Source: Ashinkailepas kermadecensis (taxonomy: Eukaryota > Arthropoda > Thecostraca > Neolepadidae). Taken from it: a DNA stretch of 64,000 bases. This document shows, in pieces, positions 1-11,472 of the stretch; position 1 is the stretch's first letter, and each line of letters begins with the position of its first letter. The position numbers and the translations under genes are program-made. Below the pieces are notes generated by a model. It saw only the letters and a program-made list of their open reading frames with translations. It searched no databases and had not been told where the DNA came from. The DNA lies in NCBI GenBank assembly GCA_034440615.1, contig JAOTOM010004737.1:186001-250000 (forward strand), read 5' to 3'.

Positions 1-622
1 ACCTTGCAACCATAGGATGAGCCATTCATGTGATTTTGGACTAAGGTATGCTTACTATACACTTTTTCCTTTAAAGTTGCTTAGATTTTGCTTCAAGTTC
101 AGGATCACGTATGTACATTTTTCCCTGATCTTGGGACGTTTAGGGGGCGTGGCCGGTTTGACTACACATTGGATCAGGTAATAACAGATCAAACGTATAA
201 GCTCATCACAGATCGCTCCACCAGGGTCATGAGTCTCACATCAGGTGACGCCGCCTGACTTCAGACTATGGCCGGGCCGAATCGCCGCGCCGTCGATCTG
301 TTGTCTGCTGCCACTCGTGTTGGGCGCCTGGCGCTCGGGAATGTTTTTTTAAATAAAATTATTCACAAAGCACGTTTGTCAACCACGTTGCAAGGTTCGT
401 ATTTCCTCGCATGGTGGATGAAACGCCTCCGGGGAGGGGGCGGCGTGCTGCCTATACCGGGCACCCTACGCAAGCTTGAGCTTGATTCAATTTGGATTCT
501 AGACGGAGTTTTTGGCAATAATGGCCGATTTCTTTTCACCCCATATTGATTGGAAGATTACGCTGGCGGGCTGGAATCGTTGTCCACTCACTGGAATTTA
601 TTTAAAGTTGAATCATTCCTGA
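1..622. other. No confident gene
   Basis: Unique sequence without a recognisable gene. A 93-codon ATG frame at 268-549 has a favourable start context (A at -3, G at +4), but it resembles nothing I know and contains no domain motif, so I do not call it. Confidence 0.5.
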
Positions 623-860
623 CCCTCGCCCGTATAGGGGAGGGGGTGCAACCCCCCTAAGGTTTTTGTGTATTCCTTCCAAACCGATGAACGGATCGCT
701 CTGAGATTTTCAGTACTCTCTGGGGCAACCTTTTGACGACTTTTGGTGAACTTTTTTTGGGAGGTCATGTCAGGTCACGGAGTTATGAGGTCATAAAGGG
801 AGCACCTCCGACCAGTTTTATACAAATACGTGATTATCGCACCTAAACATGACATTGTTG
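623..860 (+). repeat. Extra copy of a piggyBac 5' end
   Basis: This segment starts with CCCTCGCCCGTATAGGGG and stays closely similar for about 240 bp to the first 240 bp of the complete piggyBac element that starts at 941. The shared parts include the G-run, the GATGAACGGATCG block and the run of AGGTCA-type motifs. The TTAA expected just outside the terminus is not present; the bases read CTGA. It is either an old truncated copy of the same family into which the complete element later landed, or a partial duplication of its end. Confidence 0.75.
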
Positions 861-940
861 CCTACATCGACTGGTATTATGTGTTTTGCAATCGTAGTGT
901 ACGTATTTATCTTAGAGTATAGTATTTCGGGATCGGTTAA

Positions 941-962
941 CCCTCGCCCGTATAGGGGGGGG
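941..962 (+). repeat. Left terminal and subterminal repeat of the piggyBac element
   Basis: The terminus CCCTCGCC follows TTAA directly and is followed by CGTATAG and a G-run. The right end repeats the same order in reverse complement, with 27 bp inserted between the two blocks. Confidence 0.9.
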
Positions 963-1714
963 GGGTGCAACCCCTAAGGTGTTTTGTTTATTCCTTCCAA
1001 ACCGATGAACGGATCGCGCTGAGGTTTTTCAGTACCTTCTGGGGCAACCTTTGACGACTGTTGGTAGAATTTGTTTGGGAGGTCATGTCAGGTCACGGAG
1101 TTATGAGGTCATAAAGTGGAACAAATCTGACCAGTGTTCAACAAATACGCCATTATCGAACCTAAGCATGCCTTGGACCGAGAAACCCATCAAACTATAA
1201 CGTTTTCAGGTTTTTACAAAATATACAATATGATGGAAAGAAATATGCTATCCAGTCGAGCCAATATCTTGCAAGATATTGTCTTTGCATGCTTACATTT
1301 TTACGGTCAATACATTACACAAGCCATAACGCATTTTCCAGGTCATTCCGGTCGAAAACTCCCCAGCACATGGCGTCCCCTAGTCTGCGTCGCCCGGCGC
1401 GCGCGTGCTGTTGCCCTGTCGCAGGGCATTAGTGGCGCATGATTTCCGGTGTCCCGTCAGCGGTGTGGGCGACCGTGCGGGCACAGTGGGTGGGCAAACG
1501 GTGCGTCATTGTTGCGTCTCCTGGCGCGCGCGCGCGTGATGTTGACATGGGGTGCCGGATTGAGGGCGAACAATTTACCCTATACCGGGAAATGTGCGAA
1601 GTGACAATACAGGGATGGGCAAACGGTGCGGCGTCGGTGGTCAAGATCACGTTTCAATTTGTCCAGTTCTGTCGCGGTCGCGCGGAGTGATACACCTGTT
1701 TCGCTGTGCTGAAC

Positions 1715-3643
1715 ATGCCACGAGGAAGGGGTCGAAAGGTCGGTCATGGCGCCTCATCATCAGCGGGACCAAGCCGTGGTCATGCTGGCCGTTCTCTCAC
1801 CGCCACCGAGATCATGCGCCTCATCGCTGTAGAAGACGACAGTGATACGGAACTACAACCAGAATCAGACGCATCAGACAGCGAGGAAGAGTCAGAGGTT
1901 GTCTCTACCGTCACTGGCATCGAAGAGGAGGACGAGGCAGCTCCGCTAGCGCAGCCAGCTGCAGAAAATGACTCCTCTGACGACGACAGTGAGACAGAGG
2001 GAAGGGCCGGCTGTTCGGTCACAAACTTCACCAGGGTAGAGCAGGAGACCACTCAGGTGAAGGCACGCACCGGAAGGACATGGTCGACCGAGCCACCCAA
2101 TCACCGTGTCCGTGCTGCCAGTGCCAACATTATGCGTGGTGCAACTGGACCAACGGGTGCTGCCCGAGCTGTGCAGCATCCCGTAGAAGCTCTCGAGTTG
2201 TTTCTTCCGCCAAGTTTGGTAAAAAAAATCGTGAAGCACACCAACGAAGAGGGAGAAAGAGTCGCCATCAGCACAAAGAAGATGCATGTGCCAGTGACCG
2301 AGCAGGAGCTGATGGCTTTCATTGGCCTACTGCTGCTCCGTGGGTGTGAGTTTGACCGCAATTGTGAGCTGCAAGACTTGTTTTACGGACCGTTCTCACG
2401 ACCATTCTACAGGGCTACCATGCCCCAAAACCGCTGCAAACATCTGCTGCGAATCCTCCGCTTCGACGACCGCTCCGATCGAGAAGAGAGGCGGAAGACT
2501 GACAAATTCGCCGCCTTTCGTGAAGTGTTTGAATAATTCAACGCTCTGCTCTCGAAGTATTACAATCCGTCCGACTGCGTAACTGTAGATGAGACGCTGC
2601 GCAGCTACAGGGGACGATGCAGCTTCGTCATATATATGCCGAACAAACCTGCAAAGGACGGACTTCTCATCCGGGACGTGGCTGACGCGAGATCGCGGTA
2701 CATGCTGAAAATGCTGCCGTATGCCGGGAAGGCCGAAGAACCAGATCCTTCGCTTCATGTGACTGGCGCATCAAGCATTGTGAAGCACCTGGTGAGAGAC
2801 CTGAAGAACAGTGGCCGGAACGTCACCGCCGACCGATACTACACCAGTGTCGACCTGTGTGAGGACCTGCTGGAAAGCAACCTCACCTACGTCGGCACGG
2901 TGATGTCCAACCGCCGTCACCTACCAGAAGAGGCGAAGGAAAGCGAAGGGCGGTCACCACAGTCCACCAGATTCTACTGGTCGGACGGAGTAATGATGGC
3001 TTCATACAACAAAAAGAAAGGAAAGAACGTGCTGATGTTGTCGACCCAGCACATGGAACCATTGGTCGTCGTGGGCACGACCAGCAAGAGAAAGCCCGAA
3101 GTGATGGTTTACTACAACCAAACAAAAAGCGGCGTCGACACCATCGACCAGATGATCGACCACTACTCGTGTAAGATACCAACACGGAGGTGGCCCATGG
3201 TCATGTTTTTCATGATGCTGGACGTGGCCGCTCTGAACAGCTGGGTGGTCATCACGGACAAGCCCGGGCCCTTCGGAGACACGAAGCACGGAGGAAGGAG
3301 GGCGTTTCTGCGCGAGCTGGGCCTGTCGCTCATCAAGCCAGCCATCGAGAGCCGGCCGACAGACGGCATGGTCTGCAAAACCAGGGCGGCAGTGGAGACT
3401 GTGCTGAAGAGGAAGACGCCGCCATCAGCAGCCGACGCACCTGAGTCCGCCGAGCAGACGCGCCAGCGGTGTCACGTGTGCGTGGTGGCTCAGCAGGGAA
3501 CCGGATACAAAAAGGCGCGACATCAGAACGTGAACAAAGTGAAGCAGCGCTGCTGCGAGTGCAAAAAGCCATCGTGTACCAAGCACAGCCGGAATGCAGG
3601 TGTGGTGTGCAACCTGAGCACACGAGATGAAGCCGACGAGTAA
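1715..3643 (+). pseudogene. piggyBac transposase, interrupted by one in-frame stop
   Basis: A cut-and-paste transposase of 642 codons starting at ATG 1715. Seen in order: a basic AT-hook-like start (RGRGRK), an acidic Ser/Asp/Glu-rich stretch at about residues 35-110, the DDE_Tnp_1_7 catalytic domain from about residue 155, and a C-terminal cysteine-rich zinc-binding domain at about 585-631. The acidic catalytic residues expected for this family are all present: Asp292 in VTVDET, Asp373 in VTADRYY, and Asp475 and Asp478 in SGVDTIDQM. Codon 274 (2534-2536) is TAA; the same frame stays open on both sides, with no indel and no convincing intron around it. The gene sits centrally between intact ends. 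Known for the family: the enzyme excises precisely and inserts at TTAA. Inferred: a recently inactivated copy, or a sequencing error at one base. Confidence 0.93.
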
Positions 3644-4536
3644 GGCTGCCAGTGTAAAAGGCCAGCGTGCACCAAGCACATCCAGAGTGATGTGCAATCT
3701 GTGGACATGAGATGAGACGAGTAATATATTTGATGAATCAGTTGTTCTCGCATTGTGGATGGCATGTGTCGTGTTTTATCTGTTTGACGTGTTCTGTTCG
3801 GTGAGACATTTTGTCTGTGAACAATTATTTGTGCAATACAGATAGTATCTTTGTTACACATCTGTTTTCGTGAGACCTAACGACCAGTAGTAATACTAGT
3901 ACTGAACAATATATGAAATCAGAATATAATTTAGAAAATATTATACATGTATATACCTCGGAAACGCCGATTTGTTTACGTACTTAGCGTAATTATGGGC
4001 ATATAATGAAAAATACAGATGCCCAGATGGGTTCCCATTGAAAAATAATGTTCCAAAAATCGGCGACCTCGGTTGACCTCGTTTGACCTTTCGACCTTTT
4101 TTTAGCTGACCTACGGTAATTTTTCGTGTTGAATTCGAATTCAGCGTCCATTTTTACCCTAGGGAACTTTAAACTCCGAAATTGGAACCACTTTTCAAAA
4201 AGTTGGATATTTGGGGTCACGGCTTTGACCTCATTTGGTGCATGACATATTGGTTCGATCACATCGTGTGACATGTCGTTATGTTCGCAAGGTCCCAATA
4301 AACATATTTCCGGCAATTTCGTGCATATTTAGACAGTAGTTTCGATATAACTGACGATTTTCTTAGGCAAATACCAAAAAAATCCATTTTAGACCTTTGA
4401 CCTGACCTGGAAGGTCAACCATTGACCTTAGAAGGTCATACTGAATTTCAATCGCGAGATCTCGGTCAGATCTATAACTTTGGTCTTTAGTTCGTTCTCG
4501 TAACATGCACGGTTTCGAATCGCCAGGGGGGTCGTA
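3644..4536. other. Non-coding right arm of the piggyBac element
   Basis: AT-rich sequence between the transposase stop and the right subterminal repeat. It holds clusters of TGACCT/AGGTCA hexamers (for example 4069-4100 and 4396-4440). No gene is seen. Confidence 0.7.
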
Positions 4537-4585
4537 CCCCCCCCTATACGACCGAAGGTGGTAAAATGTCGAATACTGGCGAGGG
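4537..4585 (-). repeat. Right subterminal and terminal repeat of the piggyBac element
   Basis: The complement of CGTATAGGGGGGGG at 4537-4550 and the terminal GGCGAGGG at 4578-4585 mirror the left end. TTAA follows at 4586-4589. Confidence 0.9.
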
Positions 4586-4976
4586 TTAATTCAAATTTAA
4601 AGCGAAAGCTTTCAATAATTTGGGTCTTTGCTTGAATTCAATCAACTCAAGCACTAAAAATTCGTTTCTCAAAAATGCAAACAGACTTATTTTCCATTCC
4701 TACCCTACCACTATTTTGCAGTTCCAGATCTATTAAACGTCATGCAACGTTGGTGTCAAAGCTTCAACTACACACAATGACACCACAAACATTGCGGAAG
4801 TTTAGTTTCATCTCACTGGCAGTGGCCAGCGCCATACGGATATCTCATGACGAGATCATCAGATTAGAGGCCGTCAAGTGGTCCCGGATCTCCCATTTCT
4901 TCCGTCATAGAACTCTACTGCTCTGATTAACATATTGATGTTATTACTACTGATCATTTGGGCTATAATCATGACC

Positions 4977-5105
4977 GAAGATCACCGCAATGTAAGCTCT
5001 GTCCCGAACAAGACAGCATAAGTCACTTTTTCTGAGATGTCGGTCAGTAGGGCCATTTTGGCGGCAGTTGATAGCCAGGCTGGGTAGAGATTGAGCATTG
5101 TAACA
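4977..5105 (+). pseudogene. LINE reverse transcriptase, C-terminal zinc-knuckle fragment
   Basis: The translation from about 4977 gives a CKLCPEQDSISHFF pattern, followed after a stop and a frameshift by FWRQLIARLGRD. This is the order seen in the cysteine-containing region downstream of the reverse transcriptase domain in CR1/L2-type LINEs (CxxC, then I.H.FF, then FW..L...L). The frame is broken by TGA and TAG, so the copy is dead. The adjoining C-terminal part of the same kind of protein resumes near 5905. Confidence 0.55.
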
Positions 5106-5904
5106 TTGCTAGATATAACAATACCATTTGGCTACCACCGTTCGGCCCTCATCGTTAGAATACGCAGTTATATTACGTCGCGTATCGCGTGAATCATGCC
5201 ACCACTGTTGACAGCCAGCCGGACGCGTCTTAATGCATGTTATGATTTAAGGCCGATACCTGAGCCACCGACGACGAACGAAACGAATGCTGATGTGATT
5301 GTTATGGGTTATGTTGGCGATCGGAGCCGTACAGCGACGACTCTGCATCCTGACTAGATAGGTTAGGAATGCCACTGTCAACTGCAGGCAGGAAATGCTT
5401 ATAAAATGTTATGGGTTATGCTGGTACCCGAGCCGACGGCTGCTGACCAAACGGCGCCCCTGTATCTGGAGTAGATAAGGCGGACATTCCAGTTTACGCC
5501 CGCCCCCGTCTGGACCTATGGCGATCGCCGTGGGCGGAGCCACCAGATCGGGAGCAGGTGGTAGCCGACCATTATATATAGTCGAGAGTGACAGTCAGGG
5601 AGGAAGACTAGACTAGAGGAGGTCAGAGGAGATTGAGCTCTCTCGAACGCTAGACTGTTGTCTATGGTGCTGGCAGTTGCGTCTAAGTTAACTGCCAGTA
5701 CTGGTAAACTTTCGGCTTTACGCTTGTCCATCATCCATACGCTGGAATGAGCTGTTTGATAATAATTTTGTCGTCTTCAATTAGTTCAAATATAGCGTAA
5801 AGTTCTGCTGTACTTTGGAACGGAGTTATCGCGTCGCTGGTCCTCTAGACTCTTCACGCCGCCAACGAGACCGACTTCCCTACAGCAGAAACCGACTGAG
5901 ATAT
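5106..5904. other. LTR-like sequence between two LINE fragments
   Basis: This stretch separates the two LINE pieces. It has two diverged tandem copies of a block of about 185 bp (around 5190-5375 and 5368-5560), each with a GTTATGGGTTATG motif. A TATATATA box follows at 5573-5581, and then a purine-rich leader-like stretch. The layout resembles an LTR, but no clean TG...CA ends or target duplication could be found. The element class is inference. Confidence 0.3.
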
Positions 5905-6140
5905 TGCCCGGAGCACTTACTGTTTAGATGTTTCGACGCTCCTGAGTTTGTCAACTATGTCGTACTTCTTGCGAAGCAATATGTTTTGAATAAGAAGCTG
6001 AATGGGATCGGAGATTTGACGTTTGAAAAGTTTAAATCGAGGCTTTTCAACCAATATAAAGTTGATGAATGCATTGCAACGAAGGCGAAAAAGCTAGAAT
6101 AGTTCCACCGCACATGGGGCAGTCTGATGCAGTTATTGTG
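5905..6140 (+). pseudogene. LINE reverse transcriptase, extreme C-terminal fragment
   Basis: The frame reads EHLLFRCFDAPEFVNYVVLL and then a Lys-rich helix-forming stretch, a TAG at 6100-6102, and on through HRTWGSL. The block LLF.CFDAPEFVNYV.LLAKQYV followed by F..FK.RL..QY..D matches my memory of the tail of CR1-like LINE polyproteins in invertebrates. It is probably the continuation of the fragment at 4977-5105. It carries no start and is decayed. Confidence 0.55.
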
Positions 6141-7550
6141 ATGCGGGCGTTTCACAGGATCACCTCTGGCGATCCTGGTGTATCAAAGAGACCTGGGTAT
6201 CAGCTGTTGGTATCAATTGGAAGAGCGCTAGGATGAGTCGGTTTCATCTGGGCTGGATTTAGTAGGGCCTGGATCTACTGGTATATTTGAGATGAATGGT
6301 CTTGTAATAGATGCGAGAATAATAGAGATATGATGGAACGTGGACTGAATGAGATGAGTAGTGGCGACTACGCAAATGTGAACGTATGGGAAGATAAGTA
6401 CTACTACTGTGCTATTATGTACTGTGTGCTGTGTGCTATTCTGTCGCAACTGAAAGACTGTCGATGTGCAATATCATTAATAAAACAAAAAAATAATGAC
6501 CGAAGATCTTCCATGAAACTAGGGAGGTCCGTCCCATCTCGACCCACCTGAAATATCCAGCCATGTCTAGAATGAACCCTTCACAGAGGCTGGGTTTTAA
6601 GCTCGGTCATCAGAGGGCTGAACTCATTGGGTGTTTAGTGCACTCTGAGCCGGTTATCTGTTACATGTCGCGGAATTGACTAGGAGCGAGACCTCGACTT
6701 CCATTGAATTGGGTCATTGAACTGTCACCGCTGACGGATGTCCCTCATCCTTGCTGTTCAATTCCTCCGAAGTCGTCCTTTGACCGCACACACTCCCTCT
6801 TGTCCCTCTTGCTCACTTGTCCCTCCCTTCGGCTTCCTTTGATGACTGGTGGTGAGCGGTTGGCGAATGGAGCATGCCTCGGTAAGTCTGACCCGCTAGC
6901 GGCGGTCAGCACGCTGACTATGTCTCCGCGTATAACCGGAGGCTGGCCGCATGCCGTTGCTGCGATTTGGACGATTTAGTGATAGGTAGGGGAGAGCGGG
7001 TTAATAGTATCAGGAAAATTAAGTTGTCACTAATACTGCTAAGCAAAAATACATAAAATGGTCTCCATTGAGAAAACATAGTGATCTAACCCGGACTTGT
7101 TAAGCAAAATGGAGGAAGGTGGGACAATTCCAAAACGCTTGCCCTTCGCCTGACCTGACCATCTGGCATTATAGTATCATTATCATCATCACGTCGCCGC
7201 CGACTCAAAATGGTCCCCTTCAGCCAGGGGAGTAGGATCGTAAGATCAATATGGAGGCTCAGCACTGGGTCGATCAACCAAGGATACCCCTAAACACCAA
7301 TGTCTCTCCGGATCTGGGCCATTTTATTTCGCCATCTAGGAAAAAACATAAATGTGTAACCCCTGCGAATGAACGTGGAGCATTTTCCTTTCCTGAAAAC
7401 GTCGAGGGGAGGGGGTGGGGGAAGGTGCACTCAAAACTTTCCAGAGTGGCGCCTTTCCCGGCCGAAGGAGTGCCACCTTTCATGGGGCACCTGCCCCAGA
7501 ATCCCTTGTAGTAAATACAATACAATACAATATAATACAATACCCGCCCC
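6141..7550. other. No gene seen
   Basis: Mixed unique sequence. Short open frames are present, but none has recognisable motifs. A short AATAC-type repeat (TACAATACAATACAATATAA) lies near 7515-7540, just before the duplicated repeat. Confidence 0.5.
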
Positions 7551-8190
<640 letters not shown>

Positions 8191-8235
8191 TACATGGTGT
8201 CATACAATGAAATATGGTGGCCATTGGCCATCGCC

Positions 8236-8363
8236 CCTGTTCTCAGCGGAATATGACCCTAGATGTGACGCATATGTGGAAGTTCAAGAATTGCATACTT
8301 TAAAGTCGCGGGTAGGGCTTACGCCATTCATGCACACACACACACTCACACATGTATACTTGT

Positions 8364-8426
<63 letters not shown>

Positions 8427-8562
8427 CAAGCAGGGAGGTAGACATATACACAACAAACAACAATGCGATTGGCCATCGATGGCACAACTCGGGCTGAAAC
8501 GAGGGCCAGACGCGGGCAGCCCACGCAGATCCTGCTCTGAAAATCACATCTGAAACATGGTG
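8236..8562 (+). repeat. Dispersed repeat with an internal AT tract, copy 2
   Basis: Second copy of the repeat at 7551-8190, with the same flanking modules and a short (TA)n tract at 8366-8424. The copies are close in sequence and lie about 45 bp apart, which suggests a local duplication followed by tract expansion or contraction. Confidence 0.85.
8366..8424. repeat. (TA)n microsatellite
   Basis: About 29 TA units inside the second repeat copy. Confidence 0.95.
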
Positions 8563-9501
8563 GGGGCCACCATGTTGGTGTTGGTCATATGGTGGCCCCA
8601 TGGTGGCATCGATGGCATTCCACAATGAACCCGTGAAAGGGTTGGACGTGGGCAATCCGCATGGTCCGATTTGGGCAATGCACGCAGATTCTGTGCCGAA
8701 GGCTATATGGGAAGTAAGGTGGTTGATTGATTGGTGGATTGATTATTTGGGTTTAATGGCGCGCCGAATACAAGGTCATTTGGGGCCCATTGGGAAAGTA
8801 CGTTGGCTCCGTGAAGAGGGACCATCGGCAAGCTAATCAAAATTTCGTTAAGGCAAATCACTTAACGACATTTTGATATTCATCTCACATCACTGATCAA
8901 AATTTTCTGACACATTTATACAAACACATTTGTTGCAGCACAACATTTTAAAGCTCTCTCAAATCAAGCGTGGGAGTGAAGAAAGCCAAAACATATATTA
9001 AATTAATTATGGATACCTGGATTTCCTTTCCCCGAGCTTCTTGTCCGGGCGCTGGGAGGATCATGGATCCCAAAAGCAAGTTTTAGCGAAAACGGAAAAT
9101 CACCATTGGCCTCGGCCATCCTACTGCAAATAATATGCAGATTTCCTAAGTTCATGTCCATAGACTCTTCAGAACATATAATATGTGCTCCAAAGACAAA
9201 CGCAAAAAATACCTGCGTGCTTCGCTGCCTGTCGCTGCCTCCGGCAACGTTCAACCGTCCAATCAGCCGGTTCGTTTTCCTGGTTATGTCGCAGTTTCTT
9301 ATTAGAGTCCAGAAACGTTTTAATGTAAAAGTTTACCATGTGGGTTGGGAACGCATTACACATGAAACACTCTTTGAGAGGCGGGAGGGATTGATAAATG
9401 AAACGGATCGTGCTTCATCTTGCATCTGTGTGTTTTCAGTCACTGTGTGAATGATATGTAACTCTGTGTTTTTGTATCGTCATTGTTGTACTGTTTTGCT
9501 C
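8563..9501. other. No gene; one strong hairpin
   Basis: No recognisable coding sequence. At 8836-8852 and 8861-8877 there are 17-bp inverted arms with one mismatch and an 8-nt loop. The 3' half leads into the hammerhead-like tail at 9502 and may be the body of the same decayed retroelement. Confidence 0.5.
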
Positions 9502-9532
9502 CTGAAGATGTTACACAATGTAACGAAACGTT
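9502..9532 (+). ncRNA. Hammerhead-ribozyme-like core of a retroelement tail
   Basis: CTGAAGA at 9502-9508 fits the first hammerhead core block (CUGANGA). It is followed by a 6-bp perfect stem (GTTACA, loop CAA, TGTAAC; 9510-9524) and then GAAAC, the second core block. Such compact hammerhead motifs are known in Penelope-like elements of invertebrates. One unpaired T at 9509 breaks the canonical stem II start, and stems I and III were not clearly found. It may be an inactive relic. Confidence 0.35.
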
Positions 9533-9940
9533 GAGTTCGAACAAAAAAGTTATGATGGAGATCTCATGATCTATATTGCTCTATAGGCCATCAGGTTTAT
9601 TCTATAACTACGCCTTGAGGACAAAACATTTGTATATATATATATATATATATATATTAAGGCGTTCCATTTTATGTGGGGAAGTTTCAAACACGACTTT
9701 TTCACGAGATCATCTATCGTTTGGTGTCACTTGACGAGGAAACTCCAAATATAAAATTTCATTCGAATCAAAGAACATTTGGGGGCCCCGAAAGTACGTC
9801 AAAGTTTCTCATATGTAACAGACTGGCACCTCGGTCGAATATCTGAGTCGACATTTCACAACACTGTCTTGCACTACAAATTATTGTATTTTTGAAACAT
9901 TTGAGACGTCGGATGACTAAATAATCGAGAGAGCTACACT
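9533..9940. other. No gene seen; short AT tract
   Basis: AT-rich sequence with a short (AT)n run at about 9633-9656. No coding motif. Confidence 0.5.
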
Positions 9941-10198
9941 TTATGACATAATTCATGCAACCCGCAAGTTGGCTGCCTTGATCGCCAGGTACGAGACCAT
10001 CATGAGGTCCAAAAGCGCAATTCGGATGGGGATCTTGTGTCCGCCGCCCTGCTCGAAGGAGAGTTGTCGAAGCTATTCAGCATCTCCCATGACGATGCGT
10101 TGAAAATGATCACGATTGAGAATGACCGTGTGTTCCTCGTCGACCAACGGGGAGAGCAAAAGATGGTGACACTCCCCTCTCATAATGTACGTATCTAA
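9941..10198 (+). pseudogene. Unrecognised coding-like fragment without a start
   Basis: A stop-free frame of about 86 codons ends in TAA at 10196-10198. The second half has a protein-like composition (EGELSKLFSISHDDALKMI, then ENDRVFLVDQRGEQK), and an upstream piece in another frame (RKLAALIARYETIM) looks like its continuation across a frameshift. There is no start codon and no family I can name. It lies next to a repeat-encoded fragment on the other strand, so a transposon remnant is most likely. Confidence 0.3.
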
Positions 10199-10206
10199 TT
10201 TACTTG

Positions 10207-10545
10207 TCACACTTTGTTACGCGCTTCTACGTTGCTCAGTGCACAAAAGAAGCCAGGAATCAGAAAACGGGAAGCACCCCTCAGCAGTTCGAATTTCCTT
10301 TCAACGTCTCGCAGACAGGGACCTGGAATACCCGAATCGTCCATTGTTACCTCAAAACCTTTATCGGCCATGAGCTGACGAATTTCAAAGCCTAGGAATG
10401 TGCCATCTTCGATAACCTTAGCATCACTTATTCTGAGCATTTTCTTCTCATGTGTTGCAGCACTGGCTTGTCATGCTTCAGTGCTCTACCAAACTGTTCC
10501 GTCGAACCCGGTTTTATGTGTGGCGGAGGCAAAATCATTTTCTCC
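10207..10545 (-). pseudogene. Decayed fragment of a repeat-encoded protein
   Basis: On the minus strand a first piece reads LPPPHIKPGSTEQFGRALKH. After a frameshift near 10440 a second piece reads LRISDAKVIEDGTFLGFEIR and then QLM. From memory, this order (LPPLHIKLGL..., a short Lys-rich helix, then LS.AK..EG.F.GP.IR.LM) occurs in a family of uncharacterised repeat-encoded proteins in arthropods and cnidarians. The frameshift and the lack of a start mark it as a dead copy. Confidence 0.4.
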
Positions 10546-11472
10546 TTTACAAGTGGTGCAATAATAACGTGACAGCCTGATGTCAGCGAGTTCCGCGGTA
10601 GCCATGCGGAACGCGCGTAATGCTCCGACCTAACCCAGCCCCCCCCCCCGCTTACACCCAGCCGCCCCCCCTCCCCGCTTACACCCAGCCGCCCCGCTTA
10701 CACAGAAAGCGCCTGTATGTTTGGTGGCTAGCATGCAACCCATCGAGAAAGCCAATCGCTCAAATCCACAGAAATGAGCAATTGGTGTGTATCGTAGTTG
10801 GCATGCGGATTGGTACAAATGCAATATATTCGCAAGTCTCCCTTGAGATGACTGAAATATAAATAGGAATAGATGGCATGATATTTGCATTGGGTAAAAA
10901 CAGCTCAGCTGATATAGAGACCCGTCGATAAGCAGCGAATTTGCAACTGTTAACTGCCCCCCCCCCCCCCTCTCGCGTTATCAGTGAAACTGACCTTCCA
11001 GCCACCAGAGGTACGCCTTGGCTGGTCTGGAAAATGCACGTCCCTTGTCAGTTGTAGCCTCTCCTATTGAAATTCCTTATTATGAAATGCAATTTCATAG
11101 CATGTGTTAGGAGGTTCGCGGCGCCGATAATACTATTTAACGGCAGGTATAGGAGGTCGGTAGGGAGAATGATCATGGCGGACAAATCGGTGCTTCGAAA
11201 GCTGACTCCACTGCTTAAATATCGCACGCCGTAAAATGCACGATCAAAGGAGAAGCCGCAGGTAGGGTGTAAATCTCCCATCATGACGGCCACGCTGGGG
11301 CGTCCGACGATCAAGCACGCGCCGCCACCGCTCGCTTGCGAAGCCCCGCGAGCTGAACTGAACCGGTTGGCGGCGCTCCTCACCCGCTTCACTCGTCCGC
11401 TGTTGCGCCGCCGTCCGTTCGCGGTCTGGCGCCCGGCCCGGGTCAGCCCCAGCGTCTGAGATCGGCCGCGTT
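10546..11472. other. No gene; C-rich short repeats
   Basis: At 10630-10705 a block of about 20 bp (CCGCTTACACCCAGCCGCCC) is repeated about three times among C-runs. A second C-run lies near 10958-10970. No coding sequence is recognised. Confidence 0.5.

Larger units (their letters stand above)
941..4585 (+). mobile_element. piggyBac-family DNA transposon, complete ends
   Basis: A 3,645-bp element is bounded by TTAA target duplications at 937-940 and 4586-4589, the target signature of the piggyBac superfamily. The termini are 8-bp perfect inverted repeats, CCCTCGCC at 941-948 and GGCGAGGG at 4578-4585. A second inverted pair lies just inside: CGTATAGGGGGGGG near 949-962 and its complement at 4537-4550. 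Each of these is followed by a small G/C hairpin. The element carries a transposase reading frame at 1715-3643 with one stop codon. Ends, target site and gene agree, so the boundaries are firm. It would need a second source of transposase if the stop is genuine. Confidence 0.95.
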
